8,006 nt of DNA from Bacillota bacterium (GTDB taxonomy: Bacteria > Bacillota_C > Negativicutes > CTSoil-072): the NCBI GenBank assembly GCA_017861495.1, contig JAGFXW010000104.1, positions 1 to 8,006 of the forward strand, read 5' to 3'. The notes beneath the pieces are model-generated. The model was not told the DNA's origin. It made no database searches and worked only from the letters and a program-made list of their open reading frames with translations. Below, piece after piece: positions 1 to 6,347 of the stretch. The stretch's first letter is position 1. Each line of letters opens with the position of its first letter. A program made the translations under genes and the position numbers.

Positions 1-1022
1 CGTTCGGTTATATCATGTAAAACGATCGTTTTGCCTATGACAATTCCCCGCCGGGTCGCAACCGTTGAAACACGGGAATGAAAATGGCGCGGATCATTTT
101 CCGCTGTCGTTTCAATCTCAAATTCAAGTGTATCGAATAAGATATGGCGGATAAATTCCTCATGGGTTACGAGCTCATCAATCGGCTGGCCAATAACAGA
201 TGCGGTCAACTGCGGAAAAACAAGCTGGGCCGCCGGATTAAAATCGGCGAGGCGGTTCTTCTCGTCGAGTACAATGACCCCTTCGCGGATACCTTCAAAC
301 ACCTTATCCCTGGCGATTGGAACCAAATCAAAGAGCCGGAATTGAAACAACCCCCAAGCGTATAAAGGGCTTGAAAAGGCAATCATAAACGGACTTAAAT
401 CAATCCCCCACGGACTATACCCTGCCAAATAAATAAAGTTGCCCGCCAAGGGAAGCAGGGAACCAGCCATCATACAAACAACCTGCAACTTATAGGAAGC
501 AGCCACTCTGCGGTATGTTTGCATCAGCAAAAGGTTACCGTAAATTAATGAAAAATAAGTATATGCCAAGTGGATCCAATACCACAATCCCTTCGTGAGG
601 ACCGCGATAGAAAATTCTCCTTTAGTTTCCAGCAATATTTCTTTGTAAAATAAATGATGGGCAGAATTAGTATAGTGCAAAATAAGCGTGATTACCGGTA
701 TGATAAACAAAGCGGCCACCAAGGTGCGGTTTAACAGTTTGTCTGCGCCAATATATTCGAAGACAAGAACCAACCACAATGCCGGAAAAAACGAAACACC
801 AAGGTATTCCACCCTGAGCCAAAAAATAACGCCTTCCAACGTCGAACTGTTTATTTCGAAAGCGTAACCTAGTGAGTAAAAGGTAAGCGACAAGACAATC
901 CCAATATACGGAATGGCGCCAATCTTACTGCGCCGATGATGCCAGGCATAAACAGCAAAAAAAGCGTTCATCACGCTGGCAATAAGCAAAACACTGATCC
1001 ATAACGTACTCTGCGTAATCAC
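1..1022 (-). CDS. 7TM-PAS membrane sensor, N-terminal part (histidine kinase or diguanylate cyclase), cut by the window edge
   Basis: I translated this open frame by hand; it runs off the left edge after 340 codons without a stop. Residues 1 to about 228 hold roughly seven hydrophobic segments (near 7-27, 36-55, 66-90, 99-117, 147-168, 180-200, 209-226), the layout of the N-terminal 7TM sensor region found in Bacillota histidine kinases. A PAS domain follows: ARDKVFEGIREGVIVLDE starts at residue 237 and the typical closing motif HDIT is at 336-339. The GTG start at 1022-1020 was chosen because AGAAGGGA lies just upstream and an in-frame hydrophobic segment follows at once; the nearby ATG is in a frame that stops after eight codons. 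The catalytic part is missing, so it could be a histidine kinase, a GGDEF cyclase or another PAS-linked output. The ligand is unknown. It lies 185 bases downstream of the LysE gene. Confidence 0.8.
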   Translation of the reverse strand, partial: MITQSTLWISVLLIASVMNAFFAVYAWHHRRSKIGAIPYIGIVLSLTFYSLGYAFEINSSTLEGVIFWLRVEYLGVSFFPALWLVLVFEYIGADKLLNRTLVAALFIIPVITLILHYTNSAHHLFYKEILLETKGEFSIAVLTKGLWYWIHLAYTYFSLIYGNLLLMQTYRRVAASYKLQVVCMMAGSLLPLAGNFIYLAGYSPWGIDLSPFMIAFSSPLYAWGLFQFRLFDLVPIARDKVFEGIREGVIVLDEKNRLADFNPAAQLVFPQLTASVIGQPIDELVTHEEFIRHILFDTLEFEIETTAENDPRHFHSRVSTVATRRGIVIGKTIVLHDITE

Positions 1023-1063
1023 AACCCAAGTCCCTTCTTACTCATTCCTTGCAGCCTATGTAT

Positions 1064-1094
1064 ATTTTGCGCTACAAAACAAAAGTCATGTCAA
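1064..1094 (-). promoter_or_regulatory. possible promoter of the 7TM-PAS sensor gene
   Basis: On the minus strand a perfect -35 hexamer TTGACA sits at 1094-1089, about 70 bases before the GTG start. The best -10 candidates downstream are CAAAAT (19-base spacing) and TATACA (24-base spacing), both away from the usual 17. The call rests mainly on the -35 match and the location. Confidence 0.25.
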
Positions 1095-1207
1095 ATTACA
1101 ATATTCTACAATTAAGATAATAACCCTTTAACCCGTTTCTATTGCCTATTGATTCCTATTCTTAGTTACTGTTGCCAAACGTTTCAAGCTTATTCGAAAT
1201 TTATATT

Positions 1208-1825
1208 TTAAACCCTAATTAATTTCCAGCCTTCATAGAAAAGAACAATAGCAAAAACAAACAACAACAAGCCTAATAATTTCATTAGGTAGATATAGGT
1301 TTTGCCTTGTAAAAAATTGCGGGAACGATTGACAACAACCGCTATGATAATTTTTGCCCCAATAAGGGAAACATAAAAACTACTGACAAAACAAATCGAA
1401 TAAAAAAGCCCTTGCATATAGGCATCCAAAATCATCGGACTCCCTACCGTGATCCAAAACAAATACGGGTGCGGGCTCAGCGCATTGACAACGGCTCCCT
1501 TTGCTACGGAATTGCTTTTTTCCTGCTCAATGGACCCGCAATTCACTTGGTTGATCTTCATATTTTCATAGGCAAGATAAGTCAACAGCAATCCGCCGGC
1601 AATCGAAATGAAACCCAAAACGGCTTTGTATTCATAAATACGGGATAAAAAAAACGTCGACAAGATAATAATCGGCAAGTCCGTAATGATGGGTGAAAAA
1701 GCGGTTTTAACGCCTTCTTTGACACCATATTTCATCGTTTGCGAAATAACCATCGCAAACAGCGGTCCCGGGGCAAAGCCCGATGATAAACCAAGTGAAA
1801 CCCCCACTAGCAAATAACCCAGCAT
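1208..1825 (-). CDS. LysE/RhtB-family amino acid exporter-like membrane protein
   Basis: The predicted protein has 205 residues, the normal size for the LysE superfamily of small exporters that move amino acids or related solutes out of the cell. Near the N terminus is the glycine/proline signature of the family (GFAPGPLFAMVISQ, about residues 16-29), and a second typical motif, NALSPHPYLFW, lies mid-protein. Hydrophobic segments at about 3-25, 42-60, 66-85, 120-140, 146-170 and 182-200 fit six membrane helices. I start at the ATG at 1825 because AAAGGTG lies eight bases upstream and the protein then begins in its first helix; an upstream ATG at 1867 would add 14 charged residues with no good ribosome site. 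The gene begins 91 bases after rlmN with no terminator between, so the two may share a transcript. The substrate cannot be inferred. Confidence 0.85.
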   Translation of the reverse strand: MLGYLLVGVSLGLSSGFAPGPLFAMVISQTMKYGVKEGVKTAFSPIITDLPIIILSTFFLSRIYEYKAVLGFISIAGGLLLTYLAYENMKINQVNCGSIEQEKSNSVAKGAVVNALSPHPYLFWITVGSPMILDAYMQGLFYSICFVSSFYVSLIGAKIIIAVVVNRSRNFLQGKTYIYLMKLLGLLLFVFAIVLFYEGWKLIRV

Positions 1826-1896
1826 AAATACTGCACCTTTCCATCTATTCTCAAAAAAGCAGCGCACGCAAGAGTGAAAATCGTTCCGAAACGCAT
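1807..1896 (-). CDS. possible 29-codon ORF overlapping the lysE start (speculative)
   Basis: An ATG at 1896-1894 preceded by GGAGGA, with about a dozen bases between, opens a 29-codon frame (begins MRFGTIFTLACAAFL) ending with TAG at 1809-1807, just inside the LysE coding region in another frame. The hydrophobic start and good Shine-Dalgarno would suit a small leader peptide coupling rlmN and lysE translation. No homologue is recognised and chance is likely for so short a frame. Confidence 0.15.
   Translation of the reverse strand: MRFGTIFTLACAAFLRIDGKVQYLCWVIC
1834..1840 (-). promoter_or_regulatory. ribosome binding site that sets the LysE-family start
   Basis: The minus strand reads AAAGGTG with eight bases before the ATG at 1825. 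This supports the 205-residue form over the longer frame opened at 1867. Confidence 0.6.
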
Positions 1897-1916
1897 GCTC
1901 AGACCGTCCTCCAAGC

Positions 1917-2975
1917 TCATTTTCCCAGTTTTAGCTGCTTGCTTCTCAATTGCCCGCAGGCGGCATCAATATCCCCGCCGTGTTCAAGGCGAATGCCGCA
2001 GCGAACGCCTTGTTTTTTTAACACATCGTAAAATAATAACATCGTTTCTTTTTCGCTTCGTTGAAAATGCGCATGCTCTTCTACTGGATTGTACGGAATC
2101 AAATTCACATTGACCCGCTGCCGCCGTTCACCGACTAACTCCGCAAGCTGCAGGGCATGCTCCCTCTGGTCATTGATGTTTTTCAGCAATATATATTCCA
2201 ATGTAATCTTTCTGTTCGTGTTCTCCAAATAATAGTCAACTGATTGCATTATTTTTTCAATGGGAAAAGCACGGTTTATTTTCATGAGTTGTGTACGCTG
2301 TTCATTGTTAGGCGCATGCAGTGAGATTGCCAGGTTCACGCTTAAGCCGGTATCGACAAATTCAACAATTTTATCGGCAAGGCCGCTGGTTGACACCGTG
2401 ATATGCCGCGGTCCAATCGCCAGTCCTTTATGGTGCTGAACGATACGCAAAAAATTGGTCATATTTTCAAAATTATCCAACGGCTCACCAATTCCCATCA
2501 CGACAACGTGGCTTACCATCTCGCCCTGTTGCCTGTCATCCAGATACTGCTGGACTTTCAGAATTTGTTCCACGATTTCCGCACTGGATAAATCACGTTC
2601 TTTCCTCAACAAGCCACTGGCGCAAAAGCTGCAGCCCATATTACAACCAACTTGTGTGGTGACGCAAACCGATATGCCAAATTTATGGTTCATCAATACG
2701 GTTTCTATTAAATGGCCATCGGCTAGTTTAAACAAAAACTTAATCGTTCCGTCCATTGCTTCTTGCCGGCAATGTTCTTGCAAAGTTTGAATACCAAAAT
2801 GGTTCTGCAACACTTCAACACAATCGCTGTTTACATCGTTCATCGCAGAAAAATTCACTGCCCGCTTTCGGTATAGCCAATCCCAGACTTGCAGCGCGCG
2901 CGATTTTTTATGACCCTTCCCAATCACCCACGCAATCAGTTGGTCCAAGGTTAATCCATAAACAGATGGTTTCAT
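1917..2975 (-). CDS. rlmN: RlmN: dual-specificity 23S rRNA (A2503) / tRNA (A37) C2-methyltransferase, radical SAM
   Basis: RlmN is a cytoplasmic radical SAM enzyme that methylates C2 of A2503 in 23S rRNA and A37 of some tRNAs, tuning translational fidelity. This 352-residue protein has the full set of marks: the [4Fe-4S] cluster motif CNMGCSFC (C111, C115, C118), SAM-binding GIGEPLDN (161-168), a cysteine seven residues before the cluster (C104) and C340 in DIDAACGQL, matching the C118/C355 methyl-carrier pair of E. coli RlmN. E91 in IETV matches the E. coli base E105. The beginning (SVYGLTLDQL) and end (CGQLRSKQ) resemble Bacillus subtilis RlmN closely. The ATG at 2975 matches the family start, although its ribosome site is only a loose purine run. 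No translation genes flank it, so a second rlmN elsewhere is possible. Resistance-type Cfr is unlikely. Confidence 0.93.
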   Translation of the reverse strand: MKPSVYGLTLDQLIAWVIGKGHKKSRALQVWDWLYRKRAVNFSAMNDVNSDCVEVLQNHFGIQTLQEHCRQEAMDGTIKFLFKLADGHLIETVLMNHKFGISVCVTTQVGCNMGCSFCASGLLRKERDLSSAEIVEQILKVQQYLDDRQQGEMVSHVVVMGIGEPLDNFENMTNFLRIVQHHKGLAIGPRHITVSTSGLADKIVEFVDTGLSVNLAISLHAPNNEQRTQLMKINRAFPIEKIMQSVDYYLENTNRKITLEYILLKNINDQREHALQLAELVGERRQRVNVNLIPYNPVEEHAHFQRSEKETMLLFYDVLKKQGVRCGIRLEHGGDIDAACGQLRSKQLKLGK

Positions 2976-3018
2976 CGTTATCTTCTTCTTACCCTTTCCG
3001 TGCTCGTTCTTCGTTAAA

Positions 3019-3024
3019 AGTATA
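3019..3024 (-). promoter_or_regulatory. -10 box of a possible rlmN promoter
   Basis: The minus strand reads TATACT about 44 bases before the rlmN ATG, giving a predicted leader of about 36 bases. No good -35 box stands 16-18 bases upstream (best is TATAAC). The site lies just after the ilvD terminator, where a new promoter is needed. Confidence 0.35.
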
Positions 3025-3070
3025 TCATGAATTTATTGTTTGTTATAGTTTCATGCAAAAACCACACGCA

Positions 3071-3116
3071 AAATCAAAGGCTATGGAACACACATTAATT
3101 CCACAGCCTTTGATTT
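3071..3116 (-). terminator. intrinsic terminator of the ilvD-like gene
   Basis: Two 18-base arms (3071-3088 and 3099-3116) flank a 10-base loop. They pair fully apart from one position, which is a G-U pair in minus-strand RNA but an A-C mismatch in plus-strand RNA, so the hairpin favours minus-strand transcription. The minus-strand arm ends in TTTGATTT and is followed by T, then by a second T-rich stretch. It sits 38 bases after the ilvD-like stop codon. A small AT-rich hairpin (AAAATA/TATTTT, 3132-3146) lies between stop and terminator. Confidence 0.8.
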
Positions 3117-3153
3117 ATTGATTCCATCGGGAAAATATAGTATTTTACCTAAT

Positions 3154-4803
3154 TTATTCGACTATCGCTCCCGTATTTGCCGATGTAACCGCTTTGGCAT
3201 AACGGGCTAAATAGCCTTTCGTAATCTTAGGGGGAGGTTGCACCCAAGCGGCTTTCCTGCTTGCCATCTCCGCTTCACTGACATTCAACGTAACCTTCCG
3301 ATTTGGAATGTCGATGGTAATCGGATCGCCTTCCCGGATCAAAGCAATCGGCCCGCCGGCTGCGGCCTCCGGCGAAACGTGGCCCACACAAGCGCCTCTT
3401 GTCGCACCGCTGAAACGGCCGTCAGTAAGCAGGGCGACCTTAAGTCCCATGCCTACAATCACGGCCGTAGGATTTAGCATCTCCTGCATCCCCGGGCCGC
3501 CTTTGGGCCCTTCATAACGGATGACAACAACTTCCCCATCTTTGATCTTTTTAGCCAGCAAAGCTTGGCTTGCCGTTTCTTCCGAATCAAACACGCGCGC
3601 CGGTCCTTCAAAAAACAACATATCCTCCGCTACGGCGCTCTCCTTCACGACGGCTCCGTCGGGAGCAATATTGCCGGACAAAATAGCAATGCCGCCGGTG
3701 GAACGATACGGAGCATCCACGCTGTGGATCACCTCCGGCCGCTCAATCACTGCATCCCGGATCCGGTCGGCTACCGTTCCGGTTACCGTCTTGGCATCCG
3801 TATGGATCACACCAATTTTGCTCAGTTCATTCATAACCGCCGGAATCCCCCCGGCTTCGTTCAAGTCTTGCATGTAATGCGTTCCGCCCGGACTCAGTTT
3901 GGTGAGATACGGTGTTTTTTCACTCATTTGTTCAAACATATCCAATGACAGTTTGATCCCGGCTTCATGCGCAATCGCCGGCAAATGCAAGACCGTATTT
4001 GTGGACCCGCCGATCGCCATGTCTACCGCAATCGCGTTCTCAAATGCTTTGGCGGTCATAATATCCAACGGTTTGATATCGTTGCGCACCAAATCCAGGA
4101 TAGCCTTGCCAGCCCGTTTCGCCAAAATTTTCCGGTCGCCGAATACTGCCGGGATTGTCCCATTGCCCGGCAACGCCATACCCATGACTTCCGTCAAGCA
4201 ATTCATCGTATTCGCGGTGAATAGGCCGGCGCACGACCCGCAAGTGGGGCAGCCTGCCTTTTCTAATCCGGCAAATTCTTCTGCGGTGATATGTCCGCCT
4301 TCATACCGGCCGGCTCCTTCCAACACGGTAATAATATCGATGTTCCGGCCTTTGTAACGACCTGCCAACATCGGTCCGCCGCTGATAAAAATGCTGGGAA
4401 TATTCAACCGGGCAGCCGCCATCAACATTCCGGGAACAATCTTGTCGCAATTCGGAATAAAAACCAACCCATCAAAGCTGTACGCCATGACTACTGCTTC
4501 ACAAGAATCAGCAATCAATTCCCGGCTGGCCAGAGAATACTTCATTCCCACATGGCCCATGGCAAAGCAATCGCCAATCCCTATCGACGGAAACTCCATG
4601 GGGGTTCCGCCGGCAGCGGTCACGCCGCTTTTTACAGCGTCGGCAATTTCCCTCAGATGGCTATGGCCGGGAATAATCTCATTGAAAGAGTTCACAATCC
4701 CGATTAACGGTTTTTCCAATTCCTCCGGAGCATAGCCCATGCTATAACAGGCTGCTCTCGTCGAGGCCCGCGTCGAACCTTTTAATACAACGTCGCTCCT
4801 CAT
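3154..4803 (-). CDS. ilvD: IlvD/Edd-family dehydratase (dihydroxy-acid dehydratase or sugar-acid dehydratase)
   Basis: Enzymes of this family remove water from 2,3-dihydroxy acids to give 2-keto acids, using an Fe-S cluster and Mg2+. The 549-residue length fits dihydroxy-acid dehydratase (IlvD), which makes the keto acid precursors of valine and isoleucine; many sugar-acid dehydratases are longer. Both family signatures are present: [11 protein letters not shown] at 119-129 (cluster C119; metal-site D120 and K121) and [11 protein letters not shown] at 458-468. CPTCGSC lies at 185-191 and the catalytic serine region TSAN at 540-543. Residue 37 is valine where [2Fe-2S] members have cysteine (GIVNSF), as in E. 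coli IlvD, predicting an oxygen-labile [4Fe-4S] form. The ATG at 4803 follows GAAAGGGTGA. The gene lies 44 bases after the larA-like gene and far from any ilv gene in view, so a catabolic role on sugar acids is as likely as amino acid synthesis; the symbol marks family only. Confidence 0.88.
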   Translation of the reverse strand: MRSDVVLKGSTRASTRAACYSMGYAPEELEKPLIGIVNSFNEIIPGHSHLREIADAVKSGVTAAGGTPMEFPSIGIGDCFAMGHVGMKYSLASRELIADSCEAVVMAYSFDGLVFIPNCDKIVPGMLMAAARLNIPSIFISGGPMLAGRYKGRNIDIITVLEGAGRYEGGHITAEEFAGLEKAGCPTCGSCAGLFTANTMNCLTEVMGMALPGNGTIPAVFGDRKILAKRAGKAILDLVRNDIKPLDIMTAKAFENAIAVDMAIGGSTNTVLHLPAIAHEAGIKLSLDMFEQMSEKTPYLTKLSPGGTHYMQDLNEAGGIPAVMNELSKIGVIHTDAKTVTGTVADRIRDAVIERPEVIHSVDAPYRSTGGIAILSGNIAPDGAVVKESAVAEDMLFFEGPARVFDSEETASQALLAKKIKDGEVVVIRYEGPKGGPGMQEMLNPTAVIVGMGLKVALLTDGRFSGATRGACVGHVSPEAAAGGPIALIREGDPITIDIPNRKVTLNVSEAEMASRKAAWVQPPPKITKGYLARYAKAVTSANTGAIVE

Positions 4804-4847
4804 TCTGTCACCCTTTCTGGATAATTTCGTCTTACGCTGTCCTTACT

Positions 4848-6140
4848 TTAAACCATATAGCCGTCGCTATCAAACTTGATAGCGTAAGGCTCACTAATAA
4901 TTTCAATATCGTTTCTGGCCTGGCACTCCTCATACAAGCTCTCCGAGACTTCAATTTCTTCCATGCATAAGGTATTCTTAATCCGCACAACTTTAACCTT
5001 ATCAAAATCGATGTTGGTACAGGTGCGGATGGCAACCAAAAGAGCCTCCCTGTCATTATTCATATAAACGGGGATCCGCCCGCCATTCAGCATCGTTGCC
5101 GTAACTACATTCGTCCAAGTGGCATCAAAATCAACCGACCGCACACATCGTAACGTCGTAACATCAGCCATAGCCAACCCACAGCCATTATGGTGGCTTT
5201 CTTCCGCAACGCTGCGAATAAACATTTTTTTCAAATCCAACACGCTCTCGAAGCCGCTGGAGTTGCTCCGGCCGGTTATATTCGGGTCGTGGCCGTTTCC
5301 GCTGATGTTTTTGCCAATTTCGTCGATGATGAGAACATCAATCTGCGGGATCTTGAATTTCGCGACCTTGTCCTTCGCAATCTCCAACAACGCGGCATCT
5401 CTTTCCATGATACGTTCTTTTTCCATCACTTCCAGTTCGCTGATTTCATCATACGCATTTTGAACAATACCGACCCCAAAAGCTACCGGCGCGTTTTTTA
5501 AAAACACTTCACAGACTTTCGGAATACGGTCGGCAAAGGTGGGGAACCCTTTCATATGGAACATGGAGGCTCCTTTATGCTTGGCAAGACCGATCGCCAT
5601 CATTTTTGCCATACCGCTCTCATGCTTGCCCCGGAAATCCGTGTGCGGCTTAACCTTGTTCAATACAACGATCCCATCCGACTCATAGGCAAACTTATCG
5701 CAATACACCGGGGTTCCGTCATCCAATTCGCCGATTTGCACCGTTTCCATAGACGATAAAATAGGCGCGCCTACGCTCTCTTCCGTAATATGATAGCCGG
5801 CAATCAATTCTCTCTGCCCTTCCGCAGTAGCGCCGCCGTGGCTGCCCATAGCCGGAATAACAAACGGCTTCGCCCCCCACGACTTCAGTTGATCGACAAC
5901 CGTTTTTACAATGCTGTCCAGATGAGGGATGCCGCGGCTTCCTACAGTGATACAAATTCTTTTGTCCTTGTACGCTTCCTTGTTCTGAATATTTTCTTTC
6001 ATTTCTTTGGCGGTCCAAGCTGACAGGTCTTCAATTTTATTGGAATCATAAATTTGTTTTATTTTCATCATTTTAGGGAAACGAATATTTTCCGCTCCCT
6101 CGATTACTACGTGTACCTCCGGGAAATTAATAAAATTCAT
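4848..6140 (-). CDS. LarA-like protein: putative nickel-pincer-dependent 2-hydroxyacid racemase/epimerase
   Basis: LarA enzymes use a covalently bound nickel-pincer nucleotide to invert C2 of 2-hydroxyacids such as lactate; relatives act on other hydroxyacids. The 430-residue size and layout fit the family. I match GSHGG (H101) to catalytic H108 of Lactiplantibacillus plantarum LarA, KPH (H166) to H174, and SGMAK (K179) to the cofactor-bearing lysine K184 in SGGAK; H188 or H195 may be the nickel ligand equivalent to H200. H166 and K179 are 13 residues apart, not 10 as in LarA, so this is a divergent member. No signal peptide or membrane helix is seen. The ATG at 6140 has an ideal AAGGAGG seven bases upstream. 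Its own promoter and an ilvD-like gene 44 bases downstream suggest a two-gene unit. The larB, larC and larE cofactor genes must be elsewhere if it is active. The substrate is probably not lactate but is unproven. Confidence 0.75.
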   Translation of the reverse strand: MNFINFPEVHVVIEGAENIRFPKMMKIKQIYDSNKIEDLSAWTAKEMKENIQNKEAYKDKRICITVGSRGIPHLDSIVKTVVDQLKSWGAKPFVIPAMGSHGGATAEGQRELIAGYHITEESVGAPILSSMETVQIGELDDGTPVYCDKFAYESDGIVVLNKVKPHTDFRGKHESGMAKMMAIGLAKHKGASMFHMKGFPTFADRIPKVCEVFLKNAPVAFGVGIVQNAYDEISELEVMEKERIMERDAALLEIAKDKVAKFKIPQIDVLIIDEIGKNISGNGHDPNITGRSNSSGFESVLDLKKMFIRSVAEESHHNGCGLAMADVTTLRCVRSVDFDATWTNVVTATMLNGGRIPVYMNNDREALLVAIRTCTNIDFDKVKVVRIKNTLCMEEIEVSESLYEECQARNDIEIISEPYAIKFDSDGYMV

Positions 6141-6200
6141 CTTGGTTCCTCCTTAAAAAATTCCCATATTTGTTTTCGCGTCCATACCCAGTTACCTATA

Positions 6201-6229
6201 ATTGTACACTCTCCTGCCACCCGTTTCAA
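6201..6229 (-). promoter_or_regulatory. sigma-A type promoter for the larA-like/ilvD-like unit
   Basis: On the minus strand TTGAAA (6229-6224) and TACAAT (6206-6201) each match consensus at five of six bases and are separated by exactly 17. Transcription would begin near 6194, leaving a leader of about 54 bases that contains AAGGAGG before the ATG at 6140. It is the best-formed promoter in the window. Confidence 0.6.
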
Positions 6230-6254
6230 CAAAGTCTATGCTTCCGTTGAATCA

Positions 6255-6306
6255 CAGCCTGTAAAGCCCTAACTGTTAACAGCTAACAACGAAGATTTAC
6301 AGGCTG
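6255..6306. repeat. perfect 11-bp inverted repeat enclosing a 10-bp palindrome
   Basis: CAGCCTGTAAA at 6255-6265 is exactly matched by TTTACAGGCTG at 6296-6306. The 30-base interior holds the perfect palindrome CTGTTAACAG (6273-6282). It lies upstream of the larA promoter and downstream of the transporter gene. No T-run follows on either strand, so it is not a plain intrinsic terminator. It could be a regulator site, an RNA-stability hairpin or a small palindromic mobile relic; its arms resemble those of the structure at 7921-7965. Confidence 0.6.
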
Positions 6307-6314
6307 CGGCACCC

Positions 6315-6344
6315 AAAAAAAATGTATTGCAACAAGTTTGCTGC
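6315..6344 (-). terminator. weak intrinsic terminator or attenuator after the MFS gene
   Basis: Immediately after the MFS stop codon the minus strand forms GCAGCA-AACT-TGTTGC, a six-pair stem including one G-U (6344-6329). Six bases later comes a run of eight T (6322-6315). The short stem and the gap before the T-run suggest partial termination, lowering read-through into the larA-like gene. Confidence 0.4.
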
Positions 6345-6347
6345 CTT

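Noticed and set aside
144..365. Plus-strand 73-codon frame near the left edge
   Set aside because: It lies opposite the PAS region of the sensor gene, which reads open through the whole of 1-1022 on the minus strand with clear domain content.
1177..1184. AAACGTTT palindrome as a catabolite (cre) or LacI-type operator
   Set aside because: Only eight bases are symmetric; extension to the cre consensus fails at most flanking positions.
1917..2975. Reading the radical SAM methylase as the resistance enzyme Cfr
   Set aside because: The SAM motif is GEPLDN and the N and C termini match Bacillus RlmN closely; Cfr has different residues there (GEAL type motif).
3061..3120. Bidirectional terminator serving a plus-strand gene
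   Set aside because: No plus-strand gene reads into it, the plus-strand hairpin has an A-C mismatch and no T-run follows on that strand.
3521..4735. Several plus-strand frames of 110-150 codons opposite the dehydratase gene
   Set aside because: They overlap one another in different frames, lack ribosome sites and family motifs, and mirror the codon bias of the real gene on the other strand.
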